The translations under genes were made by a program, and so were the position numbers. A DNA stretch of 64,000 nucleotides from Diospyros lotus (lineage: Eukaryota > Streptophyta > Magnoliopsida > Ericales > Ebenaceae). Of the stretch, positions 1-12,700 are shown one piece after another; position 1 is the stretch's first letter, and each line of letters opens with the position of its first letter. The DNA is taken from positions 14,580,616-14,644,615 of the forward strand of contig NC_068338.1 of the NCBI RefSeq assembly GCF_014633365.1, given 5' to 3'. The notes under the pieces are model-generated. The model was not told the origin of the DNA and did not search any database. It saw only the letters and a program-made list of their open reading frames with translations.

Positions 1-576
1 TTCTTTAGACAGGTCAATGAAATCTATTTTTCGCCTAGATTTATTGCTCAGGTCCACTATCCTAGTATGTTTTCTATTGGGCTTTTATTTATCAATTCGT
101 TTGATATTATTTAAGGTTATTTGATCTTCATATATAATGACTATCTTGAAATATGATATTCCATTGTTAAAAATATTAGATTTTCGCTATGTTATGTTAA
201 GATATGTAATTTTGGACTGATAAATTTATATGAAAGTGGAGTTATCAAGGTAAATTTATATTGGTGAATGTATAGTCATTAAGGCTAGTAAAAATAAATT
301 GAGACCGATCTTGTTGCTTATACTTTAAATGTGACTGAATATTTATTAAAATGATTGTTATGTGAGTTTGGTTGGTATTTATCAAAAGATTAATTCTCTT
401 TTATTTTGTTAAAAGAAATTTAAATAATTATATATTTAAATTTCATATTAAGGTAGAGTTGTTATAAGTGGGATCCGAAATTTATAAAAAGAAAAAAAAA
501 AAAGTTATAGAAATTGTGATGAATATTTACACGAGATTTTAACGATTATTTCTCTGCAAAATGTAAAGTTACTTAC
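1..576 (-). other. LOX-A intron 1 (3' part lies beyond the window)
   Basis: AT-rich sequence downstream of LOX-A exon 1 on the minus strand. It starts with the splice donor GTAAGT directly after the exon. Blocks at about 60-350 and 485-576 match intron 1 of LOX-B (about 14160-14420 and 14567-14644), so the intron was duplicated with the gene. No second exon is visible before the window edge. Confidence 0.75.
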
Positions 577-889
577 TGGGATCAAGCTCTGCGCCGACAA
601 TCTCCAGGAGGATCGATTTGCCGAGCAGATCAGTTATGTCGTCGCCTTTTACGGTCACCTCGCCTTTCACGGTAACGGTGGCCTGCTCCTCGGCGGCACT
701 GTCTACCATGGCCTTGATGGTTCTCGGAACGCATCGAACCCGAGAGCTTTTGTTCCTCCGGGAGAACGCGGGCTTCAGCCAGATGGCCGGGGACGCGCCG
801 CCGGTGACCGAGACGAAGGGCTTCCGGCATGGTGCTAGGGCTTGGACAGTAGTCTCAGGCCTGAGCAGGGGCGGAGGAGACTTCAACAT
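577..889 (-). CDS. 13-lipoxygenase copy A, exon 1 only (plastid type), gene runs off the left edge
   Basis: This exon encodes the transit-peptide region and the start of the PLAT/LH2 domain of a type 2 (plastid) 13-lipoxygenase, which would oxygenate linolenic acid at C13. It begins MLKSPPPLLRPETT and ends ...GAELDP before a GTAAGT donor, the same junction as in LOX-B. The start is the Met shared with LOX-B; the upstream frame is not conserved. Compared with LOX-B, the 17 residues at LOX-B positions 80-96 ([17 protein letters not shown]) are replaced by two residues (KG), a net in-frame loss of 45 bases. The replacement resembles a local repeat of [10 protein letters not shown]. The missing stretch is well conserved in plant lipoxygenases, so the product may fold poorly; the copy could be a pseudogene or a diverged paralogue. 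Exons 2 onward would lie left of base 1. Confidence 0.8.
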
Positions 890-978
890 TATTCCTTAAA
901 AGGATTATAACTGCTCTGAGAAGGGTGTACGAAATGTCGTCAACTTCTTGAGTGATGAGATCTATGCCTCCATATCTG

Positions 979-1034
979 CTTATATAGAAAACTTGCCACG
1001 GCGAGAGAGAGAGAGAGAGAGAGAGATGCCCGTG
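979..1034 (-). promoter_or_regulatory. LOX-A core promoter with degraded G-box
   Basis: A TATA box (TCTATATAAG on the minus strand, 979-988) lies about 90 bases upstream of the LOX-A ATG. A GA/CT dinucleotide run follows at 1003-1026. Next to it is CCCGTG (1029-1034), where LOX-B has CACGTG. The leader between TATA and ATG is about 25 bases longer than in LOX-B because of an insertion around 908-945. The whole block aligns with 15000-15110. Confidence 0.6.
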
Positions 1035-2009
1035 ATAAACCAAGCTGATAGATAGGTGGATTGGTCATTGGTGTGTCTGCAAGAAATGAAATTAGATTGT
1101 CAGATATTTTCAGTATCAGTCCGTACAGCATCCAGAATTCAATGGCTCGGGCATCAGGCGACACTGTCGATGAGGTTTTCTAGGAAAATGCTACTTGTAT
1201 AGAAACTTGGTTACATAAAATTTATTGGGATAATATATCGCGATATTTTGAGTTCACCCCCTCCTCCCTCTCTCCCCTCTCTCTCCTTCTTTTCCTTGCC
1301 GCTGCAATCTCACCTACGGTCGTTCTTCACCTCCGCCTGGTCTCACCGCCGCCTCACCTTGCCAGAGCCTTGCCTTGCCTCGCCTCACCGCTGCAACCTC
1401 CGTCGCCTCGCCCCATCGCCTCGTCGCTGCCTCTGCCGCTGGAATTGACGGTGTGAGAAGGAGAGGGAGAGAGAGACAGAGGGAGAGAGAGATGCTGCAT
1501 TTGGGGCATTTGGGTCATTTGGGTTATTAATTGTAGAGGCAAAATAGATATTTTGGTTGCCTTGTAAATTTTTCTGTAAGATTTGTTCTGTACAAATATC
1601 ATGACCCTTTCTAAAATATGGTGCTATATGTGTCGAGAAGATGATAAAAAAAATTTCAATCATAAAGTTTAATTAAATTTTATAAATCGAATTTCATCAT
1701 CAATTATCAATGCGTCGCATACAAGAGAAACTCGAACTTCATGAATCCTAATCGGGCTTGCTTCATATAGCTCGCTCGGGTTTCATTCAAAAGCAATAAC
1801 AATAAATTAGGTAAGAGTATTTTTGTCATTTAACATCTTCGATCATTTTCTTAATAACTCAATAATTCAATTATTTGTATAAGTAACATTTTTCATTTCT
1901 AAATCGAAGACCACTTATGATATCTTTTTTACAAATTAAATAATAATAATAAGTTGCCCACATTGGGGAACAACATTTTGGGGGGTGGTGGTGTCCCTTT
2001 CCAACTCTG
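1035..2009. other. LOX-A upstream region, no gene recognised
   Basis: It contains a short block at 1130-1165 that matches 19656-19690, a CT-rich stretch at 1256-1300, a CG-richer stretch of GCCTCGCC-like repeats at 1330-1440, a GA run at 1455-1492, and AT-rich sequence. Short open frames here are low-complexity and are not conserved in copy B. Confidence 0.5.
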
Positions 2010-2345
2010 AGACCACTTATTTATAGATCCCTTATTAACACTGTCAATGATATTTTAATTTTGTTAACTTTAATTACAGATATATTGATTTCATTTGTCA
2101 TCAAAATTTTAAAAGCTATCTCAAATGCACAAATCAAACCTCAAATCTAGATTAAAGAAATCCAATGCAGTCACAAATGCCTCACAACGCAAGAATCCAT
2201 ATTGCAATCATAAATTGATAACGCAAGAAATTGACCACTAATATATTTATTGGAAGACACTTGAACCATAGGTTACTTACTCTAAGCATGGAATAAGGTA
2301 ATTAAATACTATAAAAAAGAATCATGAGGAGTATTCTAAGTCTTG
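2010..2345. repeat. Segmental duplication flank, copy A
   Basis: This stretch aligns colinearly with about 20075-20405 at high identity, including shared words such as AAATCTAGATTAAAGAAA and TATTTATTGGA. It marks the outer flank of the duplicated lipoxygenase unit. No coding signal is seen in either copy. Confidence 0.85.
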
Positions 2346-2599
2346 TTGTTGGAATATAATAATTAATTAATTTTTTATAAGTAAAAGAGATATGTATAAA
2401 TAGAATGAAAACGTCTGAATAGTATACAAACTAGCTAGGGTATATCCTAGAGAATTAAATCACATAGGTGAAAACAGATACTCAAGATCCACACACGACA
2501 GGATCAAAATAACATAAAAAGAACACAAATGAGGTACATGGAATAGAAAAAATGAACAACTCCAGTTGAGATCAAAGACCGAGGCGAAAGGCGCTCCAA

Positions 2600-5125
2600 A
2601 ACACGCCATCGTGGTCAAAAAGAAGACCAGGAACAAACAGTAGACCTGAAGGCAGCCACAGAGGAGCTACCAAGCTGACAAAGCGTACAGAGAGAAACCA
2701 TAAGACCAGGAGGATGAGCATGTATCAACTGGTCCCGGGACCAATATAGGGACACATACGACTCAAGGCCATAACCGTCAATATATGGACCGAAGGTAGG
2801 AGTGTTGGTCGGTAGGGAGCCGCCAGATATGTCAAAGTGCACAACTCTACAGAGTATGTGAAAGAGGGATGGTGACCAACCATGCCCCCACTACACACTG
2901 TATCTGATGGGTGAGCTAGTTCACAGACCGCTTGGAATCTCGCCAACACCGGTTGTTGCGCTCACACCACAAAAAATAGATCATCGTCTGCAAAACTAAA
3001 CAATTAGCAACATGCTAAGGATTCTTAGCTTTCCATCGAGCCGCTACCCATAAGACCCCCGTTTTCCATCAACGCTAGGGTCATGCAAACATCATTGTGC
3101 ATCGGAAAAAAGACATAACCTGCCTAGAATAAGAACAATCAAAGAATATATGGTTGTGACTCTCGGACTCTGCCCTACAAAGAAAACACCTGTTAGGAAA
3201 TGAAAGAAACAGATTAACAAGATCAAGAGTATATAATCGTTCCCTAACTGCTAACTATAGAATAAATAACCGCGCAGGGACTCCATACCCAAACTACACA
3301 AGCCGATACCAAGGGACCCGATCCTGTTGCTTTACAACCTTTGTAAGATAGACTTAACAGAGAAGGCACCATCTTGAGCTGGGGTCCAAACGAGCACATT
3401 GTGGCAACCCATCCTAGGGGGGCCTGGCATCCGGTGCTAGATAAGCTCTAGGGATGGAGATGTCCAATCCGACGACCACTCCTACCTACCATCAATAATT
3501 ATTTCAAAGACACGAGTTGTAATCGAGATATTAAGCCACCGAGAGAGCTGGCAGGAGAAACGGTGGACAAGGATCACAAGGGGGTGCCACTTATCATACC
3601 ACAGAAAAACACAACTATCGTCCCCCACTTTCCACCCAAACTTATCTCTAACCACCTGTCGGACAGATAATAGTTTTCGCCAGTACTAGGGACATGAACA
3701 CGACACTGAGAGCATCCATAGGCACTTGTTCTTAATCCAAAACGTGTGAATCCATTTAACCCACAAAGACTCGCTCTTGCCTGACAGGAGCCTCCAGATT
3801 AACTTAGTCAGCATACCCTGATTCCATAGATAAATAGGTTTTAATCCAAGACCTCCATGCCCCTTAGGACAACACATATCACGCCATATGACCTTAGCTT
3901 TGTGGGAATCCTCACCTAACCCACTCCAAAGGAAATTCTTAATGATGCACTCTAACTCCTTAATCACCCGCTTGGGCAACAGAAAGACAGATGCCCAATA
4001 TAGGTATATCGTAGCAATAACCGAATGAGCCAGTTGAAGCCTACCCTAAACGACAACGACCAACTATGCCATGAGCACACCCGACTCCTAACTCTATCCA
4101 AAATGTGCTTATAGACCCCATAGGCAAGCTTCGTCGATAATAAGGGGACACCCAGGTATCTCATGGGGAGCTGACCTTTACGGAATGCCGAGGCAAGGAA
4201 CAGACTCTCTCTCAAGGCCTCATCCTGACAGGACACAAAGTAGTCACTCTTTGCTTGGTTAGCGTGCATACCAGACATCAAAGCAAACTTCCCTAAGCAC
4301 TCTTTGAGAATTCTAATGGAAGCAACGTCTCCATGAGAGAATAATAAGAGGTCATCAGCAAACATGAGCATCACCGTCCTGGATTGCTCACACTTCCAAT
4401 GAAACTTGAAGTTGGGAGACTGAGCGTGCCGGCTGACAATACCTTGTAACACTTGCATGACCAAAACAAACATATAGGGCGATAAAGGGTCCCCCTGCCT
4501 AAGGCCTCTACCCCTCCCCCCCAAAAAACTGGCCATTAATCTTGATTGAGAAGCGAGGGGTGGTGATAGACTCACGAACCCAACCACAAAACCTAGGCGA
4601 GAAGTTCATCAGTTGAACGACGGCTAAAAAGAAATCCCATTCCACCGAATCATAAGCCAATGACAAGTCAACTTTCGTAGCACACCTCAGTTGACCCTTA
4701 TGAAGGTGGTACTAATGCACTAGCTCCTGGGCCAGTAAGATGTTATCACCTATGGATTGGCACGCTGTCTAGGACCTATCAACCAAGTCTAGAAGCACTA
4801 TCTTTAGCTTATTCGCTAAGATCTTTGAAATGATTTTATAGACAACATTATAGCACGAGATCGGCCTAAACTGAGCCGGGGACTCTAGATGGGGAACCTT
4901 AGGGACTAAGCTAATCACAGTGGCATTGACTTCTCCCAATAAACAGTATGTACCAAAGAAATTCCTAACAGTCTCTACCACATCAAATCCCATCACATCC
5001 CAGGCTTTCCTAAAGAACTTGATCGTAAAACCATCAGGCCTTGGAGCTTTATATGTTATAGGAAATAGCTTGGCAAAGCCCAGCAAGGAAGTGTGGGGTA
5101 AAGTTTGTGCCGACAAGAGATGCTA
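2600..5125 (-). mobile_element. L1-type LINE fragment (LINE-A), 5'-truncated
   Basis: Non-LTR retrotransposon remnant reading right to left between the two lipoxygenase copies. It keeps most of the reverse transcriptase and part of the C-terminal zinc-binding domain. No endonuclease domain is found, so the 5' part is missing. Edges are approximate: the 5' edge is where RT similarity stops (about 5120) and the 3' edge is unclear because no clean poly(A) tail was found. AT-rich sequence at 2346-2600 has no gene. Confidence 0.8.
3100..5116 (-). pseudogene. LINE-A reverse transcriptase ORF, broken
   Basis: Fragments in order on the minus strand: 5116-4769 carries the RT N-terminal blocks (KAPRPDGF, FRPISCYNVVYKIISKILANKLK). 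4587-3964 carries GLRQGDPLSP and the catalytic motif FADDLLLFSHGD, so both active-site aspartates are present. 3979-3686 carries the post-RT region (WRDMCCPKGHGGLGLK). About 3220-3100 carries a zf-RVT-like stretch (CFLCRAESESHNHIFFDC). Stops and frameshifts separate the pieces, so no full protein can be made. Its normal role is target-primed reverse transcription of the element RNA. Confidence 0.8.
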
Positions 5126-5529
5126 GCTGGCGCCTGATTGGAAAATGGCTCAATCCGTTGTTCAGGAGAATAAGATTCATAGGGCTAAGCTCAATCTATT
5201 ATTCGAGAGAACTAAGAGAATGCCCTGACTCTTCGGATGGCTAGTGTGCCAAAGCATTTTTGGGAGACTTTTTCCTTGAAGACTTGGGTCTTCGGCTAGC
5301 TAGTTTTCGGATGGTTTTGCTCTAAGAGAGTTGGGGGAGTCTCCAAGAGGTGCTATGTGTAAGTCCCTTTTTAGGGAATGGCCACTCAAAAATGAGAGTG
5401 AATTGAGTGATTAATTTTTTTTATTTTAATTAAAATTCTTGAATAATGTATTTATAGAGATTATGTTTAATTAATAAATATGTATAGATGTTGTTTGAGA
5501 TTGTTAAATATGTATAGCAGCTTTCCATG
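5126..5529. other. Noncoding spacer
   Basis: Holds short degenerate repeats around TTCGGATGGCTAG (5236-5320) and AT-rich sequence. No gene or element ends recognised. Confidence 0.4.
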
Positions 5530-5708
5530 CAAATAAGAAAAAATGATACATATATTCTTCAGTGCATTTCAAAAAATTTAACAAACAATTTTATAAAAAT
5601 CTTGGGATCCTTTCCATCCTTATCTTAACTATTCTATATCTTGATCCGAAAAATATTCTAATCTTATATTGATACAATCTTATCTTACTCATTTTATCAA
5701 ACGCTACC
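5530..5708 (-). repeat. MITE-like dispersed repeat, copy 1
   Basis: The reverse complement of this block aligns over about 180 bases with 42541-42722. Shared words include AGTAAGATAAGATTG and GTTTGTTAAATTTTTTGAAA. It has no coding capacity. Terminal inverted repeats were not resolved, so the class is open; a small non-autonomous DNA transposon is the likely reading. Confidence 0.6.
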
Positions 5709-6736
5709 AACAAATATATATCTCTTCCATATATATATATATATATCTCTTCCTTATGACCTGCACAATAGAGGGCACCTCCCAATTTGTTGACTCAAGG
5801 TCTAAAAACACATTTATTAATCTCTTATCTCATCGTAATTCTATTATTTTTAAAATTTTTTTCCATAATAATTATAGTATTATCGCCAACTTTTGCTGGT
5901 TGAATTTATTAATATTGCAATAGGTGACTTCATGACAAGCACTTGATGAGGGTCCAACCCAGCATGGAGGAAGTGATGGCGTCCAACACATCTATAACTG
6001 ACATGAGTCCTTAGTTGCAGGTTACGAGTGAGAGATAAAAAAAGGGGCAACTCATGGAAAGTATCACGGATAACTTGCCAAGAGTTATCTCGCAATATAT
6101 AGCATTATGGAAGGTATCACGGATAACTTGGTAGAGCATATTATGGAACTTGTGTGTTGCAGCGTATGGCGAAGGCAAGATCTAGCTAGGTCTATCATTA
6201 ATTGTTACACGGTCGCACAACAATAAGAGCATCCATCTCCGAACAAGTAATTAAGATGATAGATATAGAGAACTGTCACAAACTACCATGAATATACATT
6301 ACATTTTAAGACTTTGATTATACAATTAAGAAGTATGAAATATGCAATTAGGATTAGATAAATTGTTTTGAGGAACCACTCCCCATCCAAGATCTTCTTA
6401 CGTGTGATTTGATACAGGTTTGCATCCTTTATTTTGTTTTTTTGGCTTTGTGGTATTCCCATTCAATGTAACTCAGCCAAAAAATAAAGGAAATAGAAAA
6501 GGAATAATTATGTCTTGTGTTCATAATCAGCCATTATTTCAGGCTTTATTTATTAGATTCGTTGTTCCTAGGGAATTGTTTCTAAATATTAACACCATAT
6601 GGATGATCGGTTGAAACATCTGGACGAAATACAAATTTGTTCAAGCGCTAGTGAAAACACCATATGGATGATTGGTTGAAACATTTCTTACTTCTATTAC
6701 CATGGGTGCTCAAATACGCAAAATAAACTCACTTCT
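5709..6736. other. LOX-B 3' flank
   Basis: Contains a TA microsatellite (about 5728-5748), a short direct repeat around GGTATCACGGATAACTTG near 6060 and 6112, and a 29-base direct repeat (6591-6619 and 6655-6683). The minus strand has AATAAA at 6545-6550, about 190 bases beyond the LOX-B stop, a candidate polyadenylation signal. No other gene is seen. Confidence 0.5.
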
Positions 6737-9700
6737 TTAGATTGAGATGCTGTTTGGAACACCCTTTCCCGTCACTCCAGGCTTCGAATATGGCTTCAAT
6801 AGCTCGTATGGCACCATCCCGGCTCCGCATCTATTCTTTAAGTTCTTATCCAAATTCCTAGCATCAATTACCCCTTCAATCTTTATTAACTCCCCATGAA
6901 ACTCCTCGAATGCTGCTTTTATCACTGGATTTTCGGCCCATGAATCTTCCAACTCCTCTCCAATATACTCCTCATCCGGAGAATGATTTGATAACACATC
7001 CAAGATGGCCATAATTGTCGTAGCTTGAACCTGACTGGGAAAGCATTGCAAGAGCGTAAGTCCGGGATTGTTCATGAAAGTGTTCCACTCTTCGTCAGTT
7101 GGATCTTCATTCGGCATTTTGTTCCTAGCAATGGTTGGCCTATTTGGGAAATAGCCTGCATATGTATACTGGCCGAAATTGACAGCTGAATGATGACCAG
7201 AGGCTACCCATATAATAGTAGTGAGAATTCCTATTAGATCTTGCGGAGTCTTCAGCACTGGCCACCATGGTTCGTCCTTCTTGTCCCCGTGCCCAACTGT
7301 TCGAATTTCAGTCCACCAGGCTTGAAGCTCTTCATCACACTCAACGGCACTTGCGTTTGGGTAATAGTGTCCCACATATTTTGTTATCCATTCTTTGATT
7401 GCACCCCATAGAAGTAGACCATCACTTGCAAAGGGGTAGTCCTCAATAGTTAGCTTTAGTCCATGTGGAGAAGTTGGATCCTCCACGGCCATTCCCCTAG
7501 TAAAATGGACCAAAATTAAACCATAATTATAAGGGTAAGTATAAGGGTAACATGCACCAGAGATTACGGTAGATTAGCATGAACATGTTTTCGCTAAGTT
7601 TTAATGCTTCAACTATTGCATCTTTTTAGTACTATGTTTTTAGTCGATCTATTATGGTATAGAAGATCTCGTCCATATATAAGTATCGGTTATCATTGCT
7701 GGTTTCGATAGGGTTGTATTTGGAAGGTGTTGGATGTTTTCAACTTTTTTCCCCTTATTGTTATAAGAACACTTTCATAATTTTCTATTTTTTAAATAAG
7801 GTAATATGCACAGGGAAAATTATATCCTTAATTGTTTTGTAAAAGGGTGCCACCAAAATAGTATTTTTGTTAATGTAAGTCATTTAGGATGAAATTTTAA
7901 ATTTACTTTCTTAAGCAAAAAATGTATAGTGAAGGTTGATGCATATGAAACTAGCTACCCCAGTAAACTTTTGTTCAGTTATGAAGACCATTACAAATAA
8001 GGTACCTGCTGATTAAATCCGCTGGGAGTGCCTCGTGATCAAACCGCCATTGCAGATCGTATGCAACAGAACTAAGCTCCATGGAGTATTTGACTGGTGA
8101 GAATCCACTCTCGATAATGCCACCTGCGTTAATAAGGGCTTCACGAGCCAGGGCATTGATCTCCATGGTGTACCGAAAATGAGGGTGCAATAGCCTGTAA
8201 ATTGGGTGCATGGCGCTAAGTTGCCTGTTGCTGGCTATTATGTAAGGTTCTGTGGCGCAGTGAGTTCTTAGCCTACAAATGAAACAAAAGCAAGTGACAT
8301 GTCTTAATTTGATTTAGAAAGTGAATCACATTTATTGGAGTTAAAAAGGATACATACATATATATATATATAATTAATTAACCACGCACCAGTGACTAAC
8401 TAGCTGGTGATAACCAGAGTCATGAGCAAGGACATGAACTTTGGCCAGCCTCCAAAGCCAGTGTCCGGTAGAATCCCAGCAGGGTGTGAACACTTCCTTC
8501 CATTGAGGCTTACCATCTTTGGGAGGCCGAGTTAACTCAATGGCTATTGGCCTTAACGTGCCTTGATGTGTCACGAAAAACAACGTCCTTGATCCATAGA
8601 GTGTTGTCCCTTCCTCTTCTCTTACTTTGTTCACGTAAGGTAACAACAAGTCATGATAGTCGAGAATAAACAACTTCTTCTGTTTTATGGCCTGCACGTC
8701 CCCAGTTGTTTTAGGTTTTTGTATGTCTTTATAGGATTTTCGCACGAAAAAAAAAAAAAAACTCATAGGAAATGATACCAATCAATATTTGATTGATAAT
8801 GATATACATAATTCTTAATTTTTCCATAGTTGATGTTGTGGTACCTCTTCAACTGTCATGTAACCTTTGATCTCCCTCTCGACCAACTCTTTAGTGATAG
8901 CACATTCAGGGGGGCCATAGACTTTGGGGTCAAGCTTGCTTTTCAAAGGCCATTCCTGCACCAATAGTCACATTGTTTATTTTAGCATTGTCATTATTAA
9001 GAAGTTAAAAAAAAAAAAAAAAATCTAGTGAAACAAGCTTATCATCAAATTACTAAGGCTAGATTTATGTCATGGCACACATGAAGTAGTGCTTTCGTAA
9101 CTTACGGTGACTAATTGAATGCTACAAGGGTTTAGACCAGCAAGAGTCTGACGAGCAAATGTCTCATCCGTAAGCCAAGCAAATTGGTCTCCTACCATGC
9201 CACATATGTTAACATCAATGAGAGTTCGAGATTTCATAAGAAGTACCTAATTCTCAAGTAAAGCGGGATAGAATTAAAGCTTAGTATTATTTATTATACT
9301 TGACAATGGAGAGAGAGGAAGAGAGAGACTCACTCTCCATCAATTGGGGGGTCTCAAAGAGCAACAAATCGTTCTCTGTCTCCTTGATAAAGCGGACAAG
9401 CCTCGGTAGGATATTCCTTAAAAAACCTTGTTTGGAAGGAGGTAAGTTAATCCCTTCATCAAACAATGCATCTATGGACTTAAAGTGTGGGAAACCGAGT
9501 TTGGAGTCTAAGAGGGCTGTGGTCAGCGATGGTACAAGTGCATGAAGCACTGAGTATACAGTCTTTGCTGAGAACGTTAGCTCTTTTATCTCTGAAAATG
9601 CCTCGTCCCTTGGCACGTAAACCGAGCTGCTCCTTGTCTCCGACAAGGGATCTGCACATATATATAAAACTAATAACAGTTAGAGTATTATTGGTAGAAT

Positions 9701-12700
9701 GTTCAAATAAAAAAAAAACCTAAAAGTTGGCTAGTGTTATATACATTTATCATCTGTAAAGCTAAAAAAAAAACCTAAAAGGGATCTGCACGTAAATGTA
9801 TTATATACATTTATCATCTGTAAAGCTAGTGTTAATTATATACAAACTATCACTCATGCTAACCTCTTATTTATGCTGGTTGGAGGATGAGGTTAAGATA
9901 GACTTAGTAATAGATGCATCCCATCTATTTTATAAGGATAAAGAATATATTCTGTTAAAAGTATACATGGTGAAGAAATTATATTCTAATTCCTCTTGAA
10001 ACAGTTTTGCCCATTCGGAGTTGCATCCTCACAGGCAACTGAGAAGATAAGGAGAGGGAGGAGAGGAAAAAAACAACAAAGTCAGGTAAAAGAAATACTT
10101 ATAATTGTAGGTGTCTTAGCAATTTTTTTTTTCTTTTTTATTCTTCGACTAGGTAAGAATGGGAAGATGGAATAACCAAAAGCGTGATAAAATGTACTTT
10201 CTGGCTAGCTTTTACCTGTCTTGCAGCGCGGTCGACCTGTCCTACATCGCCTTGGATAGGGATATTCTTTGCCGCCAAGCGGGGGTCGTTTGAGTTCTGG
10301 TTTGCTATCTGGATTACCAAGATCATTATACATGTCATAATCATAAATCCTGTCGTATTTCTTTCGCTCTCCTTCCCCATTGCCTCGAATACTTTGGAGT
10401 TCTTCCTCTCTTTTCTTCTTCAACCCACTTGGTGTATCGAATGGCAAGTATGACTGCATATGAACAATCACTAAACTGAGTTACATAATCTTCAAACAGC
10501 TTTACATCGAAGAGATTAAGTCAAGTGGACAAATATTCACAGACTTCATTTGGGTATAGTTTTATGTCGTATTAATTTGTTATGTTGAATGTGACATATA
10601 TAGAATATTTTTAATAAATAAACCAATCGTTTTAGATTAGCATTCACTTAATTAGCTTCGAACACATGCCCCCACATTATTTTATATACTTTTTTCTAAT
10701 TAAGAGAAACTAAATTCAGTATAGATGAATTAAACTGTGTGCATAACTGTTAGAAATATAAAGGCAGACACATGGACTTGAATAATAAATATCTTGTATT
10801 TGAAGGAGATAAATAAATAATAGATAAATCATCTAATTATTTTTTTTATTTACAATAATTGAGTGATGCATCTATTAGAAATATAATTCATTTGTTCATT
10901 TATTAGAGATAAATAAGAAAGTCAATTAGCTATACTACCAATTAATTATAAATAAGTACCTCTTCTTACAAATTTAGATACAATTAAAAATATAAGTCTC
11001 TCTTCATATATATACTATCCATGAGTTGGGCTATGTGGAAATTACACCATTATTGTTAGTGGTTGCTTTGGTGACAATCATACAACAAGAACATTGAAGA
11101 TTTGTTGTTTTAAAAAATCTAAAAACTTGTAGCATAAGCCTAATCCTGAAATATTAAAATATATGAACAAATTTATTTTTTGCATTGCATATTTAATTAT
11201 TGTAAATATGCATGTCTATTATTGTTTGCAATAATAATGACAAACACTGTTTTCTTGCAACTATGTGGACCCAGGAGGACCAGCCATGGTTCAGTCCCAT
11301 CAACATGTGCGCTCTGGCTAGCAGCAGAACCTTTTTTTGGTTACATCAAGTGCAGGCATTTAAGGCGCTATAGCTAGCAGATTTTTTTTTTTTTTTTTTT
11401 TTTACATTAAGTGCTGCAGGCCCTAAAATATAATTTAAGTGATTGAATAAATAAATTATGAGTTTAATTCTCGCTTTACATAAGAATCAAAGACCTGATT
11501 TATAATTTATTTTTTTAATTTAAAATTTATTATTTCATACATAAATAAGAGTACAAGTATCAAATATCACGTAAGGACAATCATTTCAAATACAAGCATT
11601 TAAGATATGGCCGTAGCTTTCAAATCTATGGTTTTGATTACTTGTATTGTCACACTATATATATATTATTTTTTTTAAGTTACCTTTTATTAAGATGCCA
11701 ACATAGCTTTCAAATCTATGGTTTTGATTACTTGTTATTGTCACACTATATATATATATATAAATATATTATTTTTTAAAGTTACCTTTTATTACTTATT
11801 GAAAAATGTGTGGTTTTGTCTCTCGAGTATTATTTGGTAGGTTACAATTATCTCACATGTCCGATAAGTGATCAAATTTTTTTACCAACTGTTTGCATAG
11901 ATTTTTAGATATTAGTATAGTGTATAATTTGTGAACTATTGGAGTGACAACGGATTTACTTAAATAACACTTCTTTCCACAACTTTTAAACTTTCTAAAA
12001 GAAAAACCTAAAGGTACTAGTTTTGAAAAAAAAAAAACTGTTAAGAGCTAGCAGCTTATAAGCTCTTCCCGTGTAACCAAATAGTTATTAAATCTTTTAA
12101 AAGCTCTTCAGGGGCTTATAATTAAGCTCTACTTGAGCAACTATTTTCAAAAAAATGAGACCCATTGAGCAACCATTTTCAGTCAATTGCTAATTAGAAG
12201 TGAGACTTATTGTGACCATTTATTTATCTATTAAACGCGGTACGTAAAACCACCTCTTATAATAGGCCCGCCAGATTTAGAGTAAAAGCCAATAATTAGG
12301 AGCTAGTTTGAAGAATGGATCGAGCTGGGTACCTACCTTGTTAGTGAAGAAAACTCTCTTCTGAGGGTTATCAAACTTGGAGGCAACCCATGAATTGCAG
12401 GTGACATTGACGGGGCCATCGGGGTAGCCATGAAAGCTTATCTTCTTCAGAAACATCTCCTTGTGGTGCTCGTTCTCCACCAGCACTGCCCCAATCTCCC
12501 CGAACTCCTGTGGAACTTCAAACTCGCATTCATACGTCACTTCATTCTCCTCTTGCTTCACCCGATGCGCGTATGCCTTTATTGGTTTCTTCTCTAATCC
12601 CGTCTCTGAATTAACGATAAACTGTTAGAGTTAATTAATTTCCTCTTGATTTTCTGGCAAACCATATATATATATATATATATATATATTTGAACAAGAA

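Noticed and set aside
10138..10380. 80-residue minus-strand frame overlapping LOX-B exon 3
   Set aside because: It is a frameshifted reading of exon 3; the lipoxygenase frame ([19 protein letters not shown]) is the real one.
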